Source of the DNA: Paenibacillus terricola
GTDB taxonomy: Bacteria > Bacillota > Bacilli > Paenibacillales > Paenibacillaceae
Length of the DNA stretch: 64,000 bases
Assembly: GCF_014779765.1 (NCBI RefSeq)
Contig: NZ_JACXZA010000004.1
Span: 496,001 to 560,000 of the forward strand
Direction: 5' to 3'
The notes beneath the pieces were generated by a model, which was not told the origin of the DNA, did not search any database, and saw nothing but the letters and a program-made list of their open reading frames with translations. The first letter of the stretch is position 1; each line of letters opens with the position of its first letter. Position numbers and translations under genes: made by a program. Positions 36,816 to 44,808 of the stretch are shown here, one piece after another.

Positions 36816-38561
36816 CTACGAATTCCTCCTTGACTTGTATAGCTCGGTCCGTATGCGAATGCGGTTGAAGAAGGAACCCGTTAAATGCGGCCTTGTCAAT
36901 GCGTGCGGGCTGGATGTACGGATTAACGTATCCTTGAGCTGACTCGTCTGAACCGGCGCGAGCGGCGATAGGTAAGGTACGCCAAACGACCGCAGCGTCA
37001 TTAAATGGATCAGAATGACGAGCGCCGCTAGAACAATTCCATATAGCCCCAGTATTCCTGCGCATAGCATTATCGGGAATCGAATAAACCGAATGGCGAT
37101 GCCGAGCGAATAGTTCGGAATCAAGAACGATGATACAGCCGTAATGGCTACGACCATAACCATCGGAGAAGAGACGATGCCAGCAGCGATCGCAGCTTGT
37201 CCGATAACGAGCGCTCCCACGATACTTACTGCAGAACCTACCTGTCTAGGCAGCCGAATACCTGCTTCGCGAAGTGCCTCAAAGGTGATTTCCATGAGCA
37301 GCGCTTCTACAAGTGCCGGGAATGGTATCTGCTCCCGCGATACCGCGATGGTAAGCAGAAGGGAGGTAGGGAGCATCTCCTGATGGTACGATAATACGGC
37401 GACATAAAAGGAAGGACCGAATATTGTAATCAATGAAAACAGCATACGCAGCCAACGAATCGCTGTTGCAACGATCGACCGCTGATAGAAGTCCTCGGGC
37501 GATTGCATCATGCTCATGAAGGAAGCGGGAGCAATGAGTGCAACGGGCGATCCGTCAGATATAAGCGCAATTTTGCCTTCAAGCAGATGGGCAGTGACAA
37601 CATCCGGCCGTTCGGTGGACATCAGCTGCGGGAACGGAGATAAAGGGTTATCTTCAACCCACTCCTCGATGAGAGACGTATCCGTCATGCCGTCCACATC
37701 GATAGCCGACAGCCGTCCTTCCATTTCCTTGACCAGATTAGGGTCTGCAATTCCTTCGATAAATGCGATAACAGTAGCCGTCTTCGTATAGCGGCCAATA
37801 AAGATGGGCTTCATCTTGAGCGCCGGTGTATGCAGACGTCGACGCAGCATCGTCGTATTCGTCCGTATCGATTCCACGAAACCTTCGCGTGGGCCCCGAA
37901 CGACCGTCTCGGCCTCCGGCTCCTCAATCGAACGGATAATCGGATTGATCACATCGTACACAAGTGCGGATGTTACCCCGTCCATGAATAGGACGGCGTG
38001 TCCATAACCGATTTTGTCAGCGACATTCTCAAAGTCCATTGCCTCGAGCATGGCGGAGATCGTCACGCATTTCACAACAGCTTCTTTGTTATGTGCGCCG
38101 TCGGTCCCAGTGTGCTGTAGAGGGGTTAAAATTTGCAGGTCGATCAAGCGCATATCACTTAAACCGTCTAAGTAAACCAGAGAAGCAGCCGGACCGTTCA
38201 GAATGTCAAACTCGTGAACGATGATGTCTGAACAGTCCTTAAATAACTCGCGCACCGTGTTTATATTGTCCTGCAGCTTGCCGGTGACAGGCAGGCTGAG
38301 CAGTTGGCGCTGATAGGCCAGTACTTCTTCAACAGATGGCGTCGGCGCCATCTGGATGCCAGAGTTATAAGCGGCGTTAGTCGAATTCGAGCTGGCCTTC
38401 TGTTCTTGCGAAGGCTGCTGTTGTGCCGACTGCTGTGCCTGATTCTGATTATCGGTGTTCGATCCGTTCGTTGATTGGGTCCCGTTATCGGGCATTGCGT
38501 CAGAAGACGGAGCGGCGCCGACATCTGGCTGAGTGCTTCGTTCGTCCTTTGGATGAGTCAT
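36816..38561 (-). CDS. GerA family spore germination receptor A subunit
   Basis: This is the first gene of the germination operon. The 581-residue protein has a hydrophilic N-terminal half and a C-terminal block of membrane helices (from about residue 365). Hallmarks are VRGPREGFVESIRTNTTMLR and KPIFIGRYTKTATVIAFIEG. The N-terminus carries an unusual Gln/Asn/Ser-rich stretch (about residues 25-70, with QNQAQQSAQQQPSQEQ) before the conserved domain. The second ATG was chosen because GGGGAG abuts the first. The germinant is unknown. Confidence 0.94.
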   Translation of the reverse strand: MTHPKDERSTQPDVGAAPSSDAMPDNGTQSTNGSNTDNQNQAQQSAQQQPSQEQKASSNSTNAAYNSGIQMAPTPSVEEVLAYQRQLLSLPVTGKLQDNINTVRELFKDCSDIIVHEFDILNGPAASLVYLDGLSDMRLIDLQILTPLQHTGTDGAHNKEAVVKCVTISAMLEAMDFENVADKIGYGHAVLFMDGVTSALVYDVINPIIRSIEEPEAETVVRGPREGFVESIRTNTTMLRRRLHTPALKMKPIFIGRYTKTATVIAFIEGIADPNLVKEMEGRLSAIDVDGMTDTSLIEEWVEDNPLSPFPQLMSTERPDVVTAHLLEGKIALISDGSPVALIAPASFMSMMQSPEDFYQRSIVATAIRWLRMLFSLITIFGPSFYVAVLSYHQEMLPTSLLLTIAVSREQIPFPALVEALLMEITFEALREAGIRLPRQVGSAVSIVGALVIGQAAIAAGIVSSPMVMVVAITAVSSFLIPNYSLGIAIRFIRFPIMLCAGILGLYGIVLAALVILIHLMTLRSFGVPYLSPLAPVQTSQLKDTLIRTSSPHALTRPHLTGSFFNRIRIRTELYKSRRNS

Positions 38562-38630
38562 CGGCATCTCCCCGTTCCTGATTTGTCGTTATTTTGATCA
38601 TTTTTCCAGCTGAATAATACATGGATTTGT

Positions 38631-38659
38631 TATAAATGCTAATTTTGTTCAAGTGACAA
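38631..38659 (-). promoter_or_regulatory. Promoter candidate of the germination operon
   Basis: On the minus strand TTGTCA and TTTATA are 17 nt apart, about 70 nt before the A-subunit start. I did not find a convincing sigma-G promoter, which would be expected for a forespore operon. Confidence 0.35.
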
Positions 38660-38723
38660 CGATTAACTGTGTCGAAAACGCACGCGGCGAGGACAAAGTG
38701 AACGTTTGAAGGGAGAATACAAG

Positions 38724-39158
38724 ATGACCAAAGTGACGGATATGCTTAACGGGCAGTTGGCCGACTGGAGCGTGCTGTACGTCAAGCTGCATGATTATCA
38801 TTGGAATGTGAAAGGATCGAACTTTTACACGCTGCATGTCAAATTTGAGGAGCTGTATAACGAGGCGTCGTTATTTGTCGATGCTGTGGCGGAACGCATT
38901 CTGGCGCTCGGCGGCAAGCCGGTGTCCACGATGAAGGCTTTTCTTGAACAGTCCAAGGTAACCGAGGCGACCGGCAGCGAAGACGCTGCGGCGATGGTGC
39001 GTTCGCTTGCCGATGACTTTGCCGGCATTGCGGACAGACTCGGAGAAGGTGCGGCAATCGCGGACGAAGCGGGGGATTCGCCGACGGCGGACCTGCTGAT
39101 CGCAAGGAGGGAAGAGGTGCAGAAGCATCTGTGGATGATGCGCGCTTTTCTCGGATGA
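38724..39158 (+). CDS. dps: Dps family ferritin-like protein
   Basis: This 144-residue four-helix protein of the Dps/MrgA class stores iron and protects DNA by oxidising Fe2+ with peroxide. Ferroxidase-site residues are in KLHDYHWNVKG (His), then FEELYNEASLFVDAVAERI (Glu, Asp). The ATG giving MTKVTDML follows GAAGGGAG by eight nt; an upstream TTG lies inside that site. It is divergent from the germination operon. No clear PerR box was found in the shared upstream region. Confidence 0.93.
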   Translation: MTKVTDMLNGQLADWSVLYVKLHDYHWNVKGSNFYTLHVKFEELYNEASLFVDAVAERILALGGKPVSTMKAFLEQSKVTEATGSEDAAAMVRSLADDFAGIADRLGEGAAIADEAGDSPTADLLIARREEVQKHLWMMRAFLG

Positions 39159-39189
39159 ACATTGCGGTCGAATTAAGTCGAATACAGAA

Positions 39190-39232
39190 GCAGCACAGGA
39201 GCGTTCCTTAGCAGGAGCGCTTTCTGTGCTGG
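39190..39232 (+). other. Hairpin in the 338-nt gap between dps and nuoA
   Basis: CAGCACAG pairs with CTGTGCTG, with an inner AGCG/GCGCT pairing. No T-run follows, so a terminator role for dps is possible but weak. The rest of this gap holds the nuo promoter; I see no gene in it. Confidence 0.45.
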
Positions 39233-39395
39233 AAGGAGATAGGAAACCTTCATCGTCAGGCAGGCATAAGCCGTCCTGTTGGCGAATAGGGATATCAGAC
39301 GAGTAGTCGTTCAAGTGACCCAGGCGGGAGTGAGCAAGAAGATGTCCTGAAGGGGCTTTACAGGCAAGGGGGCGTTTATAGAGAGATGGATTTCA

Positions 39396-39424
39396 TAGAC
39401 GCTAGTAACAGGTTTTGCTATAAT
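39396..39424 (+). promoter_or_regulatory. Promoter of the nuo operon
   Basis: TAGACG and a perfect TATAAT are 17 nt apart, with TGC forming an extended -10. It lies about 73 nt before nuoA. Confidence 0.65.
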
Positions 39425-39496
39425 TGTGAGGTAATTTTATACCCTGCTTGTCGAGTTCAGATGTTGTAGCCAGCTATGACTAATGGAGGTGAACGG

Positions 39497-39868
39497 GTGA
39501 ATACGTACATGAATCAGTACATCATCGTTGCGATTTTCATCTTGTTAGGAATTCTGCTTCCTGTAGCTGCTCTTACTGTCGGGCGACTGCTTCGGCCTCA
39601 TAAGCCTACCGATCCGAAGCAAGCGACGTACGAGAGCGGCAACGAGCCTGTAGGGGAAGGACAAGTTCGGTTTAATGTGCGCTATTATCACTATGCGCTT
39701 ATGTTTGTTATCTTCGATGTGGAAACCGTTTTCCTATATCCATGGGCCGTTGCTTATAAGAAGCTCGGCCTTTTTGCGATGGTGGAGATGCTGTTGTTCG
39801 CCGCAATGCTGGTACTTGGTCTTGCTTACGCCTGGAAGAAGAAGGTGCTGACATGGAATTCGATTTAG
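39497..39868 (+). CDS. nuoA: NADH-quinone oxidoreductase subunit A
   Basis: This 123-residue membrane subunit of complex I has three helices. The conserved loop [32 protein letters not shown] is diagnostic (shown here to locate residues about 46-77; key residues are YESG, RFNVRYY and FDVE). The GTG start follows GGAGGTGA; an ATG four codons later is too far from it. It is the first of eleven nuo genes and overlaps nuoB by 16 nt. Confidence 0.95.
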   Translation: MNTYMNQYIIVAIFILLGILLPVAALTVGRLLRPHKPTDPKQATYESGNEPVGEGQVRFNVRYYHYALMFVIFDVETVFLYPWAVAYKKLGLFAMVEMLLFAAMLVLGLAYAWKKKVLTWNSI

Positions 39869-40365
39869 ATTGGATTACGCAGGAAGAACGGCAGGAGCTG
39901 GAACGCAATGTGTTCTTGGGCACGCTGGAGCAGGTCAAGGCGTGGGCACGCAGCAACTCCTTGTGGCCGCTTACCTTCGGGCTGGCGTGTTGTGCGATCG
40001 AGATGATGGGAACGGGAGCGTCGCACTATGACCTTGACCGATTCGGCGTCATGTTCCGCACATCGCCGCGTCAGGCGGACGTTATGATTGTTTCGGGAAC
40101 GGTAACGAAGAAAATGGGACCGCTGCTGCGTCGACTGTACGACCAAATGCCGGAGCCGAAGTGGGTCATCGCAATGGGCTCCTGCGCAACGGCAGGCGGA
40201 CCTTATGTGAAGTCCTATGCGGTTATTAAGGGTGTCGATCAGATCGTTCCTGTCGATGTCTATATTCCAGGCTGCCCGCCGAGTCCGGCTGCGCTTATCT
40301 ATGGCATTAACAAGCTGCAGCACAAGATCCGGTATGAGGCGAAGACCGGGAAGCAGGTGACTTAA
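39853..40365 (+). CDS. nuoB: NADH-quinone oxidoreductase subunit B
   Basis: This peripheral-arm subunit carries the terminal Fe-S cluster N2. The tandem ligands Cys46-Cys47 ([10 protein letters not shown]), Cys111 (GSCATAGG) and Cys141 (PGCPPSP) are all present. At 170 residues it has normal length. The start lies inside nuoA with AGAAGGTG before it. Confidence 0.96.
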   Translation: MEFDLDWITQEERQELERNVFLGTLEQVKAWARSNSLWPLTFGLACCAIEMMGTGASHYDLDRFGVMFRTSPRQADVMIVSGTVTKKMGPLLRRLYDQMPEPKWVIAMGSCATAGGPYVKSYAVIKGVDQIVPVDVYIPGCPPSPAALIYGINKLQHKIRYEAKTGKQVT

Positions 40366-40368
40366 CGC

Positions 40369-41373
40369 ATGAGCGAGCGTCAGGATGATGCGAAGGAACT
40401 GAAGCCGGGGGAGCCAAGCGAAGCGGAAGGAACGGCGGAGGTACAGGCTGTGAGTGATGCAGCTGGAGCGGAGGGCATGACGGAGGAGAAGGCCGCGAGA
40501 GATGCCGATGGAGCTGATGGCACGACGGAGGAGAAGGCTGTGAGAGGTACTGCTGGAGCGGAAGACACAACGGAGGAGAATGCCAAGAGCGATGCGGTGA
40601 TGGAGGCGGGCAGCGCAGTTGTAGGCGAAGCCACAGCTGGAGCAGTCGCGGAAGCGGGCACAGAAGGCGGAGCGACGGCGCAGGCGACCGCAGCGGCGGA
40701 TGCGGAGCTGTCGGCGAAGCGCCAAGCGGCGGCCGAGGCGAGAGCAGCGCGCGCAGCAGCGAAGGCTGCAACGGAAGCGGGCAGCGCCGAGGGGGCGTCT
40801 GCGCCGGCAGTGCCAGCCGAGCGGCCTGCACGGGCGCCGCGCGCCGCTGCTGGGGCCGCGGCCGATGCCGCGCCGTCTGCGCCGAAGGAGCCGTCGCCGC
40901 TGCAGCCGCAGCTGGATGCGGCAGCGGCGCTTGTCCTCGAGCTTGTGGACGCGGACGCCATTGAGGAGGCCTATGTGAACGAGCTTGGCTCGCACATGCC
41001 GACGCTCGTTATCCGTCCGCCATATCTTCGGCGGATAGCTGAGCTGTTCCATGCGCATGAGTCGCTGGGGTGCACATATCTGCGCAACGTATCTGGCGTC
41101 GACTACGAGACGCATATGGAAGTTGTCTATTACATGGTGAATATGACGAGCGGCCAACGTTATGCGCTGAAGGCGCGTGCTGACCGCAGCAATCCAGCGC
41201 TTGATTCCGTAACCCCTGTGTGGGAGACGGCCAACTGGAACGAGCGTGAAATATACGATCTGCTAGGCATTCATTTCCACGGTCATCCTGATCTGCGGCG
41301 CATTATGATGCCGGACGACTGGATCGGCCATCCGCTGCGCAAAGACTACGAGCCGCTTGATCCGGAGGTGTAA
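40369..41373 (+). CDS. nuoC: NADH-quinone oxidoreductase subunit C with long Ala-rich N-terminal extension
   Basis: The C-terminal part (from about residue 180) is the 30-kDa quinone-module subunit, including NWNEREIYDLLGIHFHGHPDLRRI and PLRKDYEP. The first 178 residues are an unusual Ala/Glu/Gly-rich low-complexity extension. It includes three tandem 15-residue repeats (residues 27-41, 42-56 and 57-71; pattern A-x-x-D/G-x-x-G-A-E/D-x-x-T-E-E-K/N) and an Ala/Arg stretch near 118-135. Total length is 334, about twice the usual NuoC. It is separated from nuoB by three nt and probably translated from this ATG. Confidence 0.93.
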   Translation: MSERQDDAKELKPGEPSEAEGTAEVQAVSDAAGAEGMTEEKAARDADGADGTTEEKAVRGTAGAEDTTEENAKSDAVMEAGSAVVGEATAGAVAEAGTEGGATAQATAAADAELSAKRQAAAEARAARAAAKAATEAGSAEGASAPAVPAERPARAPRAAAGAAADAAPSAPKEPSPLQPQLDAAAALVLELVDADAIEEAYVNELGSHMPTLVIRPPYLRRIAELFHAHESLGCTYLRNVSGVDYETHMEVVYYMVNMTSGQRYALKARADRSNPALDSVTPVWETANWNEREIYDLLGIHFHGHPDLRRIMMPDDWIGHPLRKDYEPLDPEV

Positions 41374-41374
41374 C

Positions 41375-42481
41375 GTGGGCGCGATACGAACAGAAGAGCT
41401 GCTGCTGAACGTCGGTCCGCAGCATCCGAGCACGCATGGCGTGTTTCGCATTATCGTGAAGCTTGATGGCGAAATCATCACCGAAGCGACGCCTGTTATG
41501 GGCTACTTGCACCGAGGAACGGAGAAGCTTGCGGAGAACCTGAACTTCACGCAAATTATTCCGTATACCGATCGGATGGACTACGTGTCCGCCATGACCA
41601 ACAACTATGTGCTGTGCCATGCAGTGGAGAAAATGATGGGCCTCGAGGTGCCCGAACGGGCCGAGTTCCTTCGGCTGATCGTGATGGAGATGCAGCGCGT
41701 GGCGAGCCATCTCGTCTGGTGGGGGACTTACCTTCTCGATATCGGCGCGATGAGCCCGTTCCTGTTCGCCTTCCGCGATCGGGAAACGATCGTACAGCTG
41801 TTCAATGAGCTGAGCGGCGCCCGCCTAACTTACAACTACATGCGAGTCGGCGGGGTGAAGTGGGACGCTCCTCCCGGATGGCTTGATAAGGTGAGAGAGT
41901 TCATTCCCTATATGGAAAAGAAGATAGAGGAATACGACCGGCTCGTGTCCGGCAACGAAATTTTCCTCTCTCGCATCCAAGGCATCGGGCGTTACGATGC
42001 GGAAACTGCAATACGCTACGGCCTATCGGGTGCGAACTTGCGCTGCACGGGGGTGCAATGGGATCTGCGCCGCAGCGAGCCATATAGCCTGTACGACCGT
42101 TTCGAGTTCGACGTGCCGGTCGGCAAGAACGGCGATTGCTTCGATCGTTATCTGCTTCGCCTTGAAGAAATTCGCCAAAGCCTCCGCATCCTTAGACAGG
42201 CGCTTGAACAAATGCCCGAAGGCGGAGAGACGATGGGCAAGGTGCCGCGTGCCATCCGTCCGCCAGCGGGCGAATCTTATGTAGCGATCGAATCGCCGCG
42301 CGGCGAGATTGGCTGCCACATCGTATCCAAAGGCAAAGCAGAGCCGTATCGGCTGAAGTTCAGACGGCCCTCTTTTGTAAACCTGCAAATTCTTCCGAAA
42401 CTGCTCGTCGGCGAGACGATGACCAACCTCATTACGATTCTGGGCGGCATTGATATTGTCGTCGGGGAGGTTGATGCCTGA
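41375..42481 (+). CDS. nuoD: NADH-quinone oxidoreductase subunit D
   Basis: This 49-kDa quinone-site subunit, 368 residues, has LLNVGPQHPSTHGVFRI and the quinone-pocket GYLHRGTEKLAE and TDRMDYV motifs. The GTG start follows GGAGGTG (inside the nuoC end) and gives the family N-terminus; the longer frame into nuoC is rejected. The last base of its stop codon is the first base of the nuoH ATG. Confidence 0.96.
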   Translation: MGAIRTEELLLNVGPQHPSTHGVFRIIVKLDGEIITEATPVMGYLHRGTEKLAENLNFTQIIPYTDRMDYVSAMTNNYVLCHAVEKMMGLEVPERAEFLRLIVMEMQRVASHLVWWGTYLLDIGAMSPFLFAFRDRETIVQLFNELSGARLTYNYMRVGGVKWDAPPGWLDKVREFIPYMEKKIEEYDRLVSGNEIFLSRIQGIGRYDAETAIRYGLSGANLRCTGVQWDLRRSEPYSLYDRFEFDVPVGKNGDCFDRYLLRLEEIRQSLRILRQALEQMPEGGETMGKVPRAIRPPAGESYVAIESPRGEIGCHIVSKGKAEPYRLKFRRPSFVNLQILPKLLVGETMTNLITILGGIDIVVGEVDA

Positions 42482-43494
42482 TGGATTGGTTGTCCGCTTC
42501 ACCCGTAACCTGGTACGATGCGCTGTTCGTTTTCCTCTGGGGTGTCGTATTAATGCTCGTCGTTCTTGGCTTCGTCACCTATGCCATCTACTTCGAACGC
42601 AAAGTCATCGGCTGGATGCAGTTTCGTCGAGGCCCGAACCGGGTCGGTCCGTTCGGATTGCTGCAGACGGTTGCCGATATTCTGAAGCTGCTCATCAAGG
42701 AAGATACGATCCCGCGTAAGGCAGATCGACTGCTGTTCGTGCTCGCCCCTGTGCTGGCATTCATTCCAAGCTTTGCTGTGCTGGCCGTTATCCCTTATAC
42801 GCAAAAGCTTTATTTTGCCGATCTGAACGTCGGCTTGCTCTATTATGTGGCACTATCGGGCATATCGACGCTGGCCATCGTGCTCGGCGGGTGGGCGTCC
42901 AATAACAAATACGCGCTGCTCGGCGGCATGCGCTCCGCTGCGCAGATGATCAGCTACGAAGTGCCGCTGGTCATCTCCGTAACCGGCGTCGTCCTTATGA
43001 GCGGAACGCTCAATCTGCGAGGCATCGTAGATGCGCAGTCGGGCGGTTGGTTCTGGGACTGGAACTTCCTGCCCCAGATTATCGGCTTCGCCGTCTTCGT
43101 CATCGCAGCGATTTCTGAGCTGAACCGTACGCCATTCGACCTGCCGGAGGCTGAATCCGAATTAGTCGCAGGCTACCATGTCGAATACAGCGGCTTCCGC
43201 TTCGCCTTCTTCATGCTGACGGAGTATGTGTATGTCTATGCCATTGCGGGCCTTGCAACAACGCTGTTCCTCGGCGGCTGGCACGCGCCGGCGCCGTTCC
43301 TTGATTTTATACCGGGTATCATCTGGTTCGCGCTGAAGTTCGCCTTCATCGTTTTCTTCCTGTTCTGGCTGCGTGCAACGCTGCCGCGCATTCGCATCGA
43401 TCAGCTGATGGGCCTCGGCTGGAAGCTGCTGCTTCCGCTGTCGCTCGCGAACATTTTCTTAACAGCGCTCTTCTATGAGCTGTTCCAGCGCTAG
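42481..43494 (+). CDS. nuoH: NADH-quinone oxidoreductase subunit H
   Basis: This 337-residue membrane subunit with eight helices contacts the quinone chamber. Signatures are ERKVIGWMQFRRGPNRVGPFG, and FDLPEAESELVAGY, both highly conserved in NuoH. Start is coupled to the nuoD stop. Confidence 0.97.
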   Translation: MDWLSASPVTWYDALFVFLWGVVLMLVVLGFVTYAIYFERKVIGWMQFRRGPNRVGPFGLLQTVADILKLLIKEDTIPRKADRLLFVLAPVLAFIPSFAVLAVIPYTQKLYFADLNVGLLYYVALSGISTLAIVLGGWASNNKYALLGGMRSAAQMISYEVPLVISVTGVVLMSGTLNLRGIVDAQSGGWFWDWNFLPQIIGFAVFVIAAISELNRTPFDLPEAESELVAGYHVEYSGFRFAFFMLTEYVYVYAIAGLATTLFLGGWHAPAPFLDFIPGIIWFALKFAFIVFFLFWLRATLPRIRIDQLMGLGWKLLLPLSLANIFLTALFYELFQR

Positions 43495-43519
43495 ATCTAA
43501 CCATTAGGAGGCTTACGGT

Positions 43520-43969
43520 ATGAAAGGGATGTTGAAAGGAATGGGCGTCACGCTGAAGGCGCTGACGGCTCCGAAAGTGACGACTTCTTACCCCGACACA
43601 CCTTACATGATGCCGGAGCGGTATAGAGGCATTCAGCATTTTATACCGGAGCTGTGCATCGTTTGCAATCAGTGCGCGCGAATCTGTCCGACGGAATGCA
43701 TTACGCTGACCGGCAAGCCGAACCCTGATCCGGAGAAGAAGGGCAAAGTGATCGACACGTTCGATCTCAATTTCGAAATTTGTATCTTGTGCGACCTATG
43801 TACAGAGGTTTGTCCAACCGAGGCGATTGTCATGACCGGCAACTTCGAGCTGGCCGCGTACAGCCGCGATGAGCTGTATAAGGATCGGGAGTGGCTGACA
43901 GACAACAATACGCGCGTCCGCGAGGACAACAACAACATTGGAGCGCCGCAGAAGGGAGGCGCCAAATGA
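43520..43969 (+). CDS. nuoI: NADH-quinone oxidoreductase subunit I
   Basis: This 149-residue ferredoxin-like subunit holds clusters N6a and N6b. The two 4Fe-4S motifs have cysteines at 46, 49, 52, 56 (CIVCNQCARICP) and at 88, 91, 94, 98 (CILCDLCTEVCP). The C-terminus is Asp/Asn-rich. TTAGGAGG precedes the start; 25 nt separate it from nuoH. Confidence 0.96.
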   Translation: MKGMLKGMGVTLKALTAPKVTTSYPDTPYMMPERYRGIQHFIPELCIVCNQCARICPTECITLTGKPNPDPEKKGKVIDTFDLNFEICILCDLCTEVCPTEAIVMTGNFELAAYSRDELYKDREWLTDNNTRVREDNNNIGAPQKGGAK

Positions 43970-44497
43970 ATGAGCGGCTTAACCTTTAACTTCGACGGCG
44001 GCTATGCTGCGTTCTTCGCTTTCGCCGTCCTTATCATTGCAGGAGCTGTGCTGATGATCAGTACTTCTAAGGTCGTTCATATGGTCATGTCGATGGCGGC
44101 TGTATTTCTAGGCGTGGGCGGCATGTACATTTTGCTCGATGCAGAGTTTCTCGCGTTCGTACAAGTGCTCATCTATGCGGGTGCGATCTCGATTCTCATG
44201 ATCTTCGGCATTATGATGACGAACCACAGAGATGCGGCCGCCGAGGCCGTGAAGCCCTTGAAGGAGACGCTTGCCGCAGTTGGTGCGCTTGCCTTGTTCG
44301 GACTGTTGTTCTATGCGATTCGCGATGCGGATTTCGCAGACATGGGCGGAGGCACATTGGTGCCCGAGGAAGATAATACGGCAGCGATCGGCATGATGCT
44401 GTTCCACAATCAAGTGCTGCCGTTCGAGATCGTTTCCGTGCTGCTGACTGTCGCTTTTATCGGGGCTATCGTTCTGGCCAAGAAGGAGGCGGAGTAA
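43970..44497 (+). CDS. nuoJ: NADH-quinone oxidoreductase subunit J
   Basis: This 175-residue membrane subunit has five helices. The conserved third-helix segment [24 protein letters not shown] lies near residues 52-75 (key motif YAGAISILM). The ATG follows GGGAGG in the nuoI end with only the stop codon between. Confidence 0.95.
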   Translation: MSGLTFNFDGGYAAFFAFAVLIIAGAVLMISTSKVVHMVMSMAAVFLGVGGMYILLDAEFLAFVQVLIYAGAISILMIFGIMMTNHRDAAAEAVKPLKETLAAVGALALFGLLFYAIRDADFADMGGGTLVPEEDNTAAIGMMLFHNQVLPFEIVSVLLTVAFIGAIVLAKKEAE

Positions 44498-44498
44498 C

Positions 44499-44801
44499 GT
44501 GCTGGCATCCTATCTGACGATGGCGGCTATTCTGTTCTGCATCGGCTTGTACGGTGCATTCGTGAAGCGGAACGCCGTCGTCGTCCTGTTGTCGATCGAG
44601 CTAATGCTGAATGCGGTCAACTTGAACCTGGTCGCTTTCTCCAAATACGGAATGATTCCGTCGCTTACGGGTCAAGTATTCGCGCTATTCACTATTGCAG
44701 TGGCTGCTGCAGAAGCGGCGGTTGGCGTTGCAGTGCTGATCGCGTTGTTCCGGGCCAGAGGCACCGTCAAGGCCGATGAATTCGATGAGTTAAGGAGGTG
44801 A
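44499..44801 (+). CDS. nuoK: NADH-quinone oxidoreductase subunit K
   Basis: This 100-residue three-helix subunit carries the two membrane glutamates used in proton translocation ([15 protein letters not shown] and [11 protein letters not shown]). The GTG start follows GGAGG within the end of nuoJ. Confidence 0.95.
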   Translation: MLASYLTMAAILFCIGLYGAFVKRNAVVVLLSIELMLNAVNLNLVAFSKYGMIPSLTGQVFALFTIAVAAAEAAVGVAVLIALFRARGTVKADEFDELRR

Positions 44802-44808
44802 GCGTACA

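Noticed and set aside
38568-38723. PerR or Fur box between the germination operon and dps
   Set aside because: A/T-rich sequence is present but no convincing TTATAATNATTATAA-type or Fur-type palindrome was found.
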